A stretch of 13,375 nt of DNA, taken from the NCBI GenBank assembly GCA_013696535.1, contig JACCYI010000020.1:1-13375 (forward strand), read 5' to 3'. Within the stretch, counting starts at the first letter, position 1. The number at the start of each line of letters is the position of its first letter. Positions 1-6,196 of this stretch are shown piece after piece. Both the position numbers and the translations under genes were made by a program. The notes beneath the pieces were generated by a model that was not told the origin of the DNA, searched no databases, and was given only the letters and a program-made list of their open reading frames with translations. This DNA is from Solirubrobacterales bacterium. Its GTDB lineage: Bacteria > Actinomycetota > Thermoleophilia > Solirubrobacterales > Solirubrobacteraceae.

Positions 1-399
1 GCGCGCGGTGGCGACGTCCGCCGGATCACCCATGGGCGCGGGAACGAGGGTCAACACGCGCTCGGAGTCGGGGTCGATCCGGGAGGCGTGCGGCTGGCGC
101 AGGTGGTCGATCGCGCGGTTGCGAACGATCATCGCGAGCCATGCCTTCAGTGCGATCGGGCGATCGACGGCGCGCAGCGCCACGTACGCGGACAGAAAGG
201 CGTCCTGGAGCACGTCTTCGGGGTCATGCGAGGTGTGTCTGAGCAGCTGCCGGGCCAAGCGCTCGAGCGACGGGCGATGGCGCCGGTGGAGCTCTGAGAA
301 CGCGTCCGGATGACCCAGACGGACCATCGCCACCAGACGCTCGTCGTCGGCACGCGCAAGGCCCAGTGGTGCGTGCGGCGGCGTTGCCATCGGCGTCAT
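1..399 (-). CDS. RNA polymerase sigma factor, ECF/sigma-70 family (3' end cut by window)
   Basis: Directs RNA polymerase to a promoter set; cytoplasmic. The minus-strand frame is open from an ATG at 399 to the window edge, giving 133 residues of the N-terminal part. A region 2 domain is visible from about residue 20: LVAMVRLGHPDAFSELHRRH, then DPEDVLQDAFLSAY (the region 2.2 helix that contacts core polymerase), then KAWLAMIVRNRAIDHLRQ (regions 2.3/2.4, -10 recognition). The region 4 helix-turn-helix would lie beyond base 1 and is not seen. A second in-frame ATG at 390 is an alternative start; neither has a strong ribosome site. The gene is divergent from the FHA regulator with about 100 bases between them, so the two may share control. 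Family is confident; the regulon and any anti-sigma partner cannot be told from this fragment. Confidence 0.9.
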   Translation of the reverse strand, partial: MTPMATPPHAPLGLARADDERLVAMVRLGHPDAFSELHRRHRPSLERLARQLLRHTSHDPEDVLQDAFLSAYVALRAVDRPIALKAWLAMIVRNRAIDHLRQPHASRIDPDSERVLTLVPAPMGDPADVATAR

Positions 400-437
400 C
401 CGTCCAATGTGTCTCGCCCGCGGACCGGGACCAGTCC

Positions 438-490
438 CCCACGGTGGGAGCCCTTCACCCCCGAGGTGCGGCGCCACTCCACCTAAGGTG
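438..490. promoter_or_regulatory. Two short dyads in the sigma/FHA divergent promoter region
   Basis: The roughly 100-base gap between the divergent genes holds CCCAC-G-GTGGG at 438-448 and CACCT-A-AGGTG at 480-490, each an inverted repeat of five bases around one central base. The second contains TAAGGT (484-489), which fits a -10 element for the FHA gene starting at 504. No convincing -35 box is visible. These may be operator half-sites or chance in GC-rich DNA; the evidence is the symmetry and the position only. Confidence 0.3.
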
Positions 491-503
491 TGGCCCGGAG
501 CTC

Positions 504-1193
504 ATGTCGACCCCGGATTCATCGCTCAACCCGCACGCCGCGACGCCCCGCGAACTCCATGAGCGTCATCAGGCGGAGCGTGGGACTCTCCCCTTCCTGC
601 TGTTCCGCGACCAGGACGGCACGCAGGTCCTCCACCCCCTCGGTGCCGAGCACTCCCGTCTGTCCATCGGGCGCAACCCGGCCAACGACATCGCGCTCGA
701 GTGGGACACAGGAGTTTCGCGACTGCACACTGAGCTCGAGCGGATCGGCGGCGAATGGACGATCGGCGATCCCGGGCTCGCGCGTAACGGAACATGGGTC
801 AACGAGGAGCGGGTCAGAGGGCGGCAGCGGCTGCACGACGGCGACGTCATCCGCCTCGGCGGGACCACCTTGATCTTCCGGCTTCCGGACGTGATCGACT
901 CAGATCCGACCGTGACGGGCCCGCTACCGCTGCGCACCTTCAGCGCAGGCCAGCGGCGGGTGCTGGTCGAGCTCTGCCGTCCGTACAAGGACACCCACAT
1001 GGCCGCGCCGTCGACGAATCGGCAGATCGCCGACCGCCTGTCGGTTTCGGTCGATGCCGTCAAGTCGCAGCTTCGCGTCCTGTTCACCGCGTTCGGACTC
1101 GATGACCTTCCTCAGAACCAGAAGCGCGCGCTCCTCGCCATCCGCGCCCTGGAGACCGGCGTGGTGTCCGCCCAAGACTTCACTGAGGGTTGA
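504..1193 (+). CDS. FHA domain protein with C-terminal helix-turn-helix
   Basis: Probable phosphothreonine-sensing transcription regulator, 229 residues, cytoplasmic. An FHA domain spans about residues 30-127, with the recognition signatures S54-I-G-R57, S72-R-x-x-H75 and N95-G-T97, the loop residues that hold phosphothreonine in the family. After a linker, residues about 170-215 (STNRQIADRLSVSVDAVKSQ) form a LuxR/sigma-4-like helix-turn-helix. I chose the ATG at 504 because GGAG lies just upstream and the protein looks normal from there. The frame stays open to an ATG at 366, but those 46 codons overlap the divergent sigma gene and have no domain character. The FHA domain implies a Ser/Thr kinase partner, which is not in this window. 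Domain calls are confident; the target genes are unknown, with the sigma gene and the downstream small gene the nearest candidates. Confidence 0.9.
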   Translation: MSTPDSSLNPHAATPRELHERHQAERGTLPFLLFRDQDGTQVLHPLGAEHSRLSIGRNPANDIALEWDTGVSRLHTELERIGGEWTIGDPGLARNGTWVNEERVRGRQRLHDGDVIRLGGTTLIFRLPDVIDSDPTVTGPLPLRTFSAGQRRVLVELCRPYKDTHMAAPSTNRQIADRLSVSVDAVKSQLRVLFTAFGLDDLPQNQKRALLAIRALETGVVSAQDFTEG

Positions 1194-1196
1194 GGG

Positions 1197-1550
1197 TTGT
1201 GGACGACGGCCTCGTTGAGCCTCGGCCGCCATGAAGTGATGCTGCCCCCGGTCGCCCACACCGAGCATCCCGACGCCGTCGAGGTGGCGTTCTCATTTCA
1301 CGCCGTGCAGCGATTTCGCTCACGGGCGCCCTGGAGGACCGCCGGCGAAGCAGAGGTGATGACGGAGCTCGTCCGGCTCGTGGAGGGCGCCATCATCGCC
1401 GCGTGGCCGCCGGCGTGGGTCGCCGGCGGGCTTCGCGAGGGCGGAGGCGCGCCCCTGTGGGCCTGGAACGGGCCACTGGCGTTCCCACTGGCGGCAACGG
1501 GACAGCCGGGGCGTTGGCTCGCGCTCACCTGCCTGCGTCGAGGAAGCTGA
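1197..1550 (+). CDS. Small conserved-looking protein of unknown function
   Basis: I do not recognise this 117-residue protein. It is rich in Trp, Arg and Ala. Its core starts with FSFHAVQRFRSRAPW, continues with a helix containing ELVRLVEGAIIAAW, and ends in alternating hydrophobic residues (PLWAWNGPLAFPLA, RWLALTCLRRG) that suggest beta strands. This helix-then-sheet layout with an early His and Arg pair resembles small RelE/BrnT-like or DUF4258-like folds, but that is only an impression. The TTG start at 1197 is favoured because GAGGG (1185-1189) sits 7 bases upstream and the start lies four bases after the FHA stop, so it is probably coupled to the FHA gene. GTG 1236 or ATG 1239 are alternatives without a good ribosome site. 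Codon bias supports a real gene. Confidence 0.6.
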   Translation: MWTTASLSLGRHEVMLPPVAHTEHPDAVEVAFSFHAVQRFRSRAPWRTAGEAEVMTELVRLVEGAIIAAWPPAWVAGGLREGGGAPLWAWNGPLAFPLAATGQPGRWLALTCLRRGS

Positions 1551-1601
1551 CTCGTAGGGGCCGGACTACCTGCGGCGAAGCGGGGGGCGGTGGCGCCCTC
1601 G

Positions 1602-1868
1602 TCAAGCTCCGGAGGCCATCCCAGCCTGGATGCGGCGGTCCGCCGCCGTCGGAGCGCCCGCCGGCCACAGGACGAGCAACGGCAGGGCGAGTCCTGGCTC
1701 GATGGGGACCCGGACGACGCGCTCACCGTGGGGCCATCCGTCAGGATGGAGGGCCACGGCGAGCTCCTCGGCGATGTCTGGCGGCTGGCCTCCGCCGGTG
1801 ATCCGGGATTCCACCGGCTTGACGCGGGCACCCGCGGCTGCCAGGCGAGCGACGAGCAGGTCGGGGTA
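1602..1868 (-). pseudogene. LysR-type regulator remnant (C-terminal end of substrate-binding domain)
   Basis: The minus-strand frame ending in a stop at 1602 encodes about 88 residues. They contain PDLLVARLAAAGARVKPVES, a linker, then AEELAVALHPDGWPHGERVV and LALPLLVLWPAG. The spacing, with an Ala/Gly-rich helix, an exposed loop, a V-R-V-P-I strand and a final LPLLVLW strand, matches the end of a LysR effector-binding domain. The family's N-terminal helix-turn-helix and about 200 residues are missing. The frame remains open upstream to 2174, but beyond about 1868 it runs antisense to a clear aldo/keto reductase and has no family character. The break coincides with the break in that reductase on the other strand. 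LysR identity is moderate; truncation follows if the identity is right. Confidence 0.5.
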
Positions 1869-2244
1869 TGGAGTGCTGTCGCGCGGCCTGCTCAGCGGAC
1901 GCTGGAGCGCTGAGCGTGAGATGTCCTCGTCTGACTTCCGCTTGTTCTCGCCTCGCTTCCAGGGCGGCAACCTCGCGCTGGTCGAGCGGTTGCGCGAGAT
2001 CGGCGACGCGCACGATGCGAGCGTGGCCCAAGTCGCCATCGCGTGGGTCCTCACGCGCGGTGAGGACATCGTGACGCTGGTCGGCGCCCGACGGCGTGAC
2101 CCCCTGGACGAAGCGCTCGGCAGCGTCTCGGTGCGGCTGAGCGCGGCCGACCTCGAGCGGATCGAGGATGCCATGCCCGCCGGCGCGGCGGCCGGAACGC
2201 GCTACCCGGAGTCTGTGATGGCCGGCCTCGACAGCGAGCGTTAG
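1864..2244 (+). pseudogene. Aldo/keto reductase remnant (C-terminal third)
   Basis: From base 1864 the plus frame reads GYGVLSRGLLSGRW, then DFRLFSPRFQGGNLALVERL, VAQVAIAWVL, LVGARRRDPLDEALGSV and LSAADLERIEDAMP. These are the ordered signatures of the C-terminal part of aryl-alcohol-dehydrogenase-like aldo/keto reductases, including the GAR segment that binds the NADP cofactor. About 127 residues remain of the usual 310-330. The Asp-Tyr-Lys-His catalytic tetrad, in the N-terminal two thirds, is absent, so it cannot be an active reductase. The frame is open upstream to 1630, but those residues are Arg/Ser/Pro-rich and antisense to the LysR remnant. A GTG at 1873 could start a short product, but a function is unlikely. 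It converges on the ureohydrolase remnant with 5 bases between their stops. Confidence 0.85.
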
Positions 2245-2249
2245 TCGCG

Positions 2250-3149
2250 TCAGGCCATCGCCTTCGCGAGTGCACGCGAGAGCCGGACGACGTCAGAGCC
2301 GTCCCCCGCACCGTGGTGCGGGTTGAGCTCGGTGACGGTTACCGCGAGGAGCGCGTCGGCGGCGGCGAGGATCTCGAGCGCAGCCATTGCCGCGGCGAAC
2401 GGCACGCCGGTTCCGCGCCCGGTGTGCTCGGAGAGCGGCACGTCTGAGAAGTCGACGAGGTCGAGATCGAAGTGGAACGAGGAACGGTCGATCGTCTGCC
2501 GTCGCCCACTCGCGGGCGCGCCGGGCCGCGCCGCAGGGGTCGTCCCGGAGCTCGTCGACGTCGATCGTCGTCAGCGCTCGCGAGACGATGAGATCATGCT
2601 CGGCCGGGGTGCTCTGACCGGGTCCGCGGCCGAGGATGAGGAGATCGGCCCCCGGTAGCAACGGGCGTCGAGGGCCCGCGTCAGCGAGGCGCGGATCGGC
2701 ACCGGGGACGTCGAGCATGTGGGCCACTCCGGTCCAGTCAAGTGCGCCGTCGGGTACCGAGGACGGCGTGTTGAGGTCTGCGTGGAGGTCCAGATAGATC
2801 AATCGAGGGTCACGACCGGCCGCCACGGCGCCCGCCACCGTTCCGATCCCGACCGTGCAGTCGCCGCCGAGCACGAGCGCGAGCTCGCCTTCACGAACCG
2901 CGGCCTCGACCCGCGCGGCGACGGCCACAACGCCCTCCACCACCGCGTCGGCGTTCATCGTCCGTGGCTCTTCGTGGTCCACGCTCCAGCGGAACTTCTG
3001 GGTATCACCGCGATCACGAAGCTCGCGCCCGACAGCACGGAGCGCATCGGCCAGGCCTGCGGCTCGCAGCGCGGCCGGCCCATCCTCCTGGCCCGGAGCG
3101 AAGCCCCGGCGCTCGTGGGCGCCCCGATCAGTGACAGTGGACGGGACAC
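2250..3149 (-). pseudogene. Arginase/agmatinase-family ureohydrolase with two frameshifts
   Basis: The family hydrolyses guanidino groups to urea with two Mn ions. Three successive frames together give a full-length protein of about 300 residues: PLSLIGAPTSAGA (frame 1), then FAPGQEDGPAALRAAG through LALVLGGDCTVGIGTVAG and LIYLDLHADLNTP (frame 2), then HFDLDLVDFSDVPLSEHTGR to VTELNPHHGAGDG (frame 3). The metal motifs are GGDC (His of GGDH replaced by Cys), D-L-H-A-D and F-D-L-D-L-V-D. One base is missing near 3101-3107, by a GGGG run read on the minus strand, and one extra base lies near 2472-2478, just before the last metal motif. Translation through either shift loses that motif. GTG at 3149 is the likely start, with no clear ribosome site. 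It is last in the methyltransferase/dioxygenase operon. The substrate is not predictable. Sequencing error is the alternative to decay. Confidence 0.85.
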
Positions 3150-3150
3150 G

Positions 3151-3173
3151 CCGGGGACCGTATCGGTCCCCGG
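3151..3173. repeat. Perfect 10-bp inverted repeat (intercistronic hairpin)
   Basis: The arms CCGGGGACCG (3151-3160) and CGGTCCCCGG (3164-3173) are exact reverse complements separated by three bases (TAT). It fills the gap between the methyltransferase stop (3176-3178) and the ureohydrolase GTG (3149) on the minus strand. No T-run follows, so a classical intrinsic terminator is not supported. An RNA hairpin that limits translation of the last gene, or that processes or stabilises the transcript, is the better reading. Confidence 0.7.
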
Positions 3174-3175
3174 GA

Positions 3176-3811
3176 TCAGATTCCCACTCGTCCCGCCAGC
3201 ACGGAGATCGGGTCGCCCGCGTCGTCGAATCGCGCAACCTCCTCGAGGCCGGCCCACGCGAACGCCGAACGATAGGCCTCGACCGTCCTCGGCGCCCAGT
3301 GCCCGGTCCGCGGCGCATCGGACACCGACTCGGCCAGGCATACGAGCCCACCCGGGCGGAGCACCCGCCGCACCTCGGCGGCGGTCTGAGCCAACTCCCC
3401 TGCCGCGACCAGCCCGCCGAGCACGGTGACCGTGACGACCACGTCGGCCTCACCGTCACGCAGCGGCAGGCGCCCGTTCGGTCGCAGCGCACGGTAAGAG
3501 ACTCCGCGAGCCTCGGGGGCAAGCGACCGCAGCGCGGCGACGGGCTCGACTCCGATCGCCCGCCCGCCGATGAGCGCTGCGAGATCCGCGGTGAAGCGGC
3601 CGGCCCCACAGCCGAGGTCGCACACCACGCGCTCGCTTCCGTCGAGCAGCCCGGCGAGCGAGGGGAACAGCATGTCGCGGTGCCCGGCCGTCACGGCAGC
3701 GAGGTCGCGCCCCGCCGGATGGTCGACGTTGACGACGGCCCGCGCGCCGAGCTCTTCGGCGCGCCGCGCCCAGTACTCCAGGCCGTCACGCGCCGCCGAT
3801 GCTGCGATCAT
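3176..3811 (-). CDS. Class I SAM-dependent methyltransferase (operon gene 3)
   Basis: Intact 211-residue cytoplasmic methyltransferase. The SAM-binding glycine loop is VVCDLGCGAGRFTADL at residues 62-77, followed by an acidic residue, E89 in AIGVEP, in the position that contacts the SAM ribose. LPLRDGEADVVVTVTVLGGL (motif IV region) and RRVLRPGGLVCLAE (motif VI) follow in order. The N-terminal part, with LEYWARRAEELGARAVVN and an HPAG turn, is a lid typical of the Methyltransf_11 group. Its ATG at 3811 overlaps the dioxygenase stop as ATGA, so it is translationally coupled. It is unbroken although the genes on both sides are frameshifted. The substrate is unknown; the neighbours suggest a small hydroxylated or guanidino-bearing metabolite, which is inference. 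Confidence 0.88.
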   Translation of the reverse strand: MIAASAARDGLEYWARRAEELGARAVVNVDHPAGRDLAAVTAGHRDMLFPSLAGLLDGSERVVCDLGCGAGRFTADLAALIGGRAIGVEPVAALRSLAPEARGVSYRALRPNGRLPLRDGEADVVVTVTVLGGLVAAGELAQTAAEVRRVLRPGGLVCLAESVSDAPRTGHWAPRTVEAYRSAFAWAGLEEVARFDDAGDPISVLAGRVGI

Positions 3812-4777
3812 CGCGACACGACCGGATTGAGCGGCGTATCGATGACGGTTCCAGGGCCGGCGCCCGGCATGAACCGCTGCCAGTCACCCGAGACCATCGT
3901 CGGCTGGTTCACGACCCGCGCGCCGTCGGCGAAGTACGTCGAAGCGAGCACCGTCCGCGGCTGCGTCGTGGCGTTGGCCCGCGCACAGTGAAAGCACCAG
4001 GAATGGTGAAAGCTCATCTCCCCCAGCGCGTACGGCGCGTCGTCGATCCGCACCTCGGCGGAACGGAAGCCCTCCGACACGCCGCGATCGTACGACGAGT
4101 CGGTGGCCGAGAAGTCTGTGTCCTCGGCAACCCGCCACGCCTCGGCGTCGGCGGCAAAGGCGAGCGGTCCCATCTCTGCCGGGATCGCCTGCAACGGCAG
4201 CCAGCTCGTGACGACGTCGCGCGAGGCGATCGGGAAGTGGTGCGCGTCGAAGTGCCACGGTGTGCGCCCGCAGCCGGGCTCCTTGGCCAGGACGTTGTCG
4301 TGATAGAGCCGCACGTCGGCGACCTCGAGCAGCTGGGCCGCCAGGCGCCCGAGCCGCGAGGAGAGCGCGAACGCCTCCAGAACGTCTGACCCCGCCTGCC
4401 ACATCAGGTCCATGCTCAAAGAACCCTGAGTGCCCTGGGCCATCACCTGCAGCCGCCAGGCGCGCGACCTCGGCCCGCGCCGCCGTCAACGCCCCCGGGG
4501 AGACCACGCCCCTGAGCTTCACGAACCCCTCTGCGGCGAAACGCTCCCGGGCGGCATCGGTCAGCGCATAAGGCTCGGCCAGCTCTGCGCGCAACTCGCT
4601 GCTCGACGGCGCCGCAGCGGGCTCGGGTGGGGCCAGCTCGACGAGTGCCGCCGGTTCTCCCTCGGATGCGTCGGCGAGCGAGAGGTACCAGTCCCACCAG
4701 TCCTCGTTCGAGTGCTCCCAGGGCTTGGCGACGCCAGACTCGTGCGCGTGCGCTGCGCTCAGGATCCGGCTGTCCAC
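3808..4777 (-). pseudogene. PhyH-type Fe(II)/2-oxoglutarate dioxygenase, one frameshift
   Basis: The family hydroxylates small molecules using Fe(II), oxygen and 2-oxoglutarate. The N-terminal frame starts at GTG 4777, with AAGGAGAGG well placed upstream, and reads YALTDAARERFAAEGFVKLR then SPGALTAARAEVARLAA (about 110 residues). The downstream frame continues with VMAQGTQGSLSMDLMW, VRLYHDNVLAKEPG, TPWHFDAHHFP (the H-x-D iron ligands), GEMSFHHSWCFHCARAN (distal His) and QPRTVLAS (the Arg that binds 2-oxoglutarate). All catalytic residues lie after the break. An extra base around 4445-4455 separates the frames. A GTG/ATG near 4446 could begin a shorter protein of about 212 residues, but it would lack the first strands of the fold. 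It overlaps the upstream methyltransferase by 19 bases and the downstream one by 4. Confidence 0.85.
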
Positions 4778-5595
4778 GGAAAGGCCTCTCCTTCGGGGGT
4801 CAGACCCAGGCAGACCACGGCCTGGGGAAAGCGGTAGGCGCCGGCGTCGTCATCGCGGCACTCGGCGAGGTAGGGCCCGAGAACCGGGGCTCCGAGCATT
4901 TCCTCGAGCGTCGGCCCGTCGTCGAAGAGGCATCGGCGCAGATAGCCCTCGAGCAGGCCGGGCTCGTCGTAGCGGACGACGTGCTCGTACTCGAGCATCT
5001 GCTCCGAGGCCGTCCAGCCGAGCGGCTCGGCCATGGCGCGTAGCGCGCTCGCGACCGTCTCTCCGCTGAGGTAGGGCGTCCCGGCGGCGCCGCGCATCCC
5101 CTCGAGGAAGGCTCGGTAGACGGTCAGGTAATGACCGTCTTGTGCGCCCTGCGCAAGGAAGCCCAGGCCGTGGGGCGCGAGCCCGGAGACGAATCGCTCT
5201 GCGGCTGCGGCCAGAGCATCGGGACTCAGGGCGTAGAGCGCGTGGGTCGCCCACATGACATCCCACGGCCCGGCCGCGGGGTCGAGGTCCTCGAGCGTCG
5301 TCTCCAGGCGTGCGGCCGGCTGAAACGGCGCACGCAGATGGCCGGCCGCCTCGGCGAGCGAGAACGGCGACGGATCGAGCAGGTCGTATGCGACGCCGGG
5401 TCCGTCGAGTGGTGAGAGGTCGGCACGCTCGAGCAGCGTCGAGGGAAAGCGTCCCGATCCACAGGCAACATCGAGCAGCCTGAGCGGCTCTGCGTCGGCC
5501 CGGGGCGCGCGGGCGCGTGCTAGCGCCGAGCCCCAGTCTGCGACTCCGGCCAGCAGCTCGTAATCGAGCTGAGCGAAGGCGTAGAACGCCTCCAT
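4759..5595 (-). CDS. Class I SAM-dependent methyltransferase (operon gene 1)
   Basis: Intact 278-residue methyltransferase. The SAM-binding motif LLDVACGSGRFPSTLL lies at about residues 40-55. AYDLLDPSPFSL supplies the acidic motif II, and WDVMWATHALYALSPDALA fits motif IV. A C-terminal half of about 130 residues (FLAQGAQDGHYLTVYRAFLE, then WTASEQMLEYEHVVRYDEPG) reminds me of histamine-N-methyltransferase-like proteins; that likeness is a weak impression. The ATG at 5595 has GGGAGGGG almost adjacent upstream. The frame stays open upstream with protein-like residues (HWSEEGREG just before the Met) but has no ATG, GTG or TTG before the previous gene's stop, so the start is unsettled. It begins the tight four-gene cluster: its end overlaps the dioxygenase start by 19 bases. 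The substrate is unknown. Confidence 0.85.
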   Translation of the reverse strand: MEAFYAFAQLDYELLAGVADWGSALARARAPRADAEPLRLLDVACGSGRFPSTLLERADLSPLDGPGVAYDLLDPSPFSLAEAAGHLRAPFQPAARLETTLEDLDPAAGPWDVMWATHALYALSPDALAAAAERFVSGLAPHGLGFLAQGAQDGHYLTVYRAFLEGMRGAAGTPYLSGETVASALRAMAEPLGWTASEQMLEYEHVVRYDEPGLLEGYLRRCLFDDGPTLEEMLGAPVLGPYLAECRDDDAGAYRFPQAVVCLGLTPEGEAFPWTAGS

Positions 5596-5739
5596 CCCCT
5601 CCCGGCCCTCTTCGCTCCAGTGGGCGAGGCTACGTGCGGCAGTGTCCTCTGTGGGGGAAGCGGGTGTCCGTCTTGTCAGGGTGCTGATCCTAGGACCCGG
5701 GGGGAGCCTTTCGGCGCCCAGCTCAGTCGCCTGGCCAGA

Positions 5740-6153
5740 TCAGGTGGTCGCGAAGAGCGCCGCCGACACGCCCGCTTGTGCCGTCCAGGCTCCCGCCCGC
5801 AGGGCATTCAGCTGCAGCAGCCGACGATGCACCTTCGGGTCGAACCTCAGCCGTAGAGCCTCGTGGAGGCGACCGAAGACGGCGACCGTGACGAGCAGCA
5901 GGCCCGCCGCCAAGGCGAGGTTCACAGCCGTGAGCGGTCCTGGCCTCTCCAGGAGCAGCGCCACGGCCACGACGGGCTGAGCCAGCATCGGCGGGCCGAC
6001 CACCACGGTGATCCGTCTCCGGTGCCCGGCCTCATACGCCCGCCACTGGCGCTCACCGACGGCCGCGAACAACGGGTAGTGCACGAGCTGGACGACCCAG
6101 ATGACGCCCGTCATGTAGGCGGCAAGGATGAGGTTGGCGATCTCGAGGCCCAT
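5740..6153 (-). CDS. Small integral membrane protein, unknown function
   Basis: The protein has 137 residues and about four membrane segments: IANLILAAYMTGVIWVVQLV (residues 4-23), a segment around TVVVGPPMLAQPVVAVALLL, a segment around AVNLALAAGLLLVTVAVFG, and a final hydrophobic helix near the C-terminus (AGAWTAQAGVSAALF). Polar signatures between them, VHYPLFAAVGERQWRAYEAG with HRRRI, and LRFDPKVHRRLLQLNALRA, recur in small bacterial membrane proteins of the DUF4149/DUF1772 kind, although I cannot fix the family. The ATG at 6153 is chosen because membrane segment 1 begins immediately after it. The frame is open to 6354, but that part overlaps the oxidoreductase gene and lacks membrane character. 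It lies 43 bases after the oxidoreductase and 144 before the first methyltransferase, so it may be co-transcribed with both. Confidence 0.75.
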   Translation of the reverse strand: MGLEIANLILAAYMTGVIWVVQLVHYPLFAAVGERQWRAYEAGHRRRITVVVGPPMLAQPVVAVALLLERPGPLTAVNLALAAGLLLVTVAVFGRLHEALRLRFDPKVHRRLLQLNALRAGAWTAQAGVSAALFATT

Positions 6154-6196
6154 GCCTATCGGTACGGGCGCACGCCGACGCGCGATCGGCTCCTCC

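Noticed and set aside
366..503. Upstream extension of the FHA gene to ATG 366
   Set aside because: It would overlap the sigma gene, adds no domain, and the ATG at 504 has a ribosome site.
1869..2174. Extension of the LysR remnant frame upstream to 2174
   Set aside because: That part is antisense to the well-matched aldo/keto reductase end and has no LysR character.
2472..3107. Programmed ribosomal frameshifting in the ureohydrolase
   Set aside because: Two shifts in opposite directions would be needed, and no slippery heptamer or downstream structure is evident at either site.
2855..3991. 378-codon plus-strand frame
   Set aside because: It covers parts of the ureohydrolase, methyltransferase and dioxygenase in antisense and shows no family signatures.
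5686..5700. TCCTAGGA palindrome in the gap before the first methyltransferase
   Set aside because: An 8-base palindrome alone is expected by chance; a minus-strand TAGGAT here could be a -10, but no matching -35 is seen and the leader would be long.
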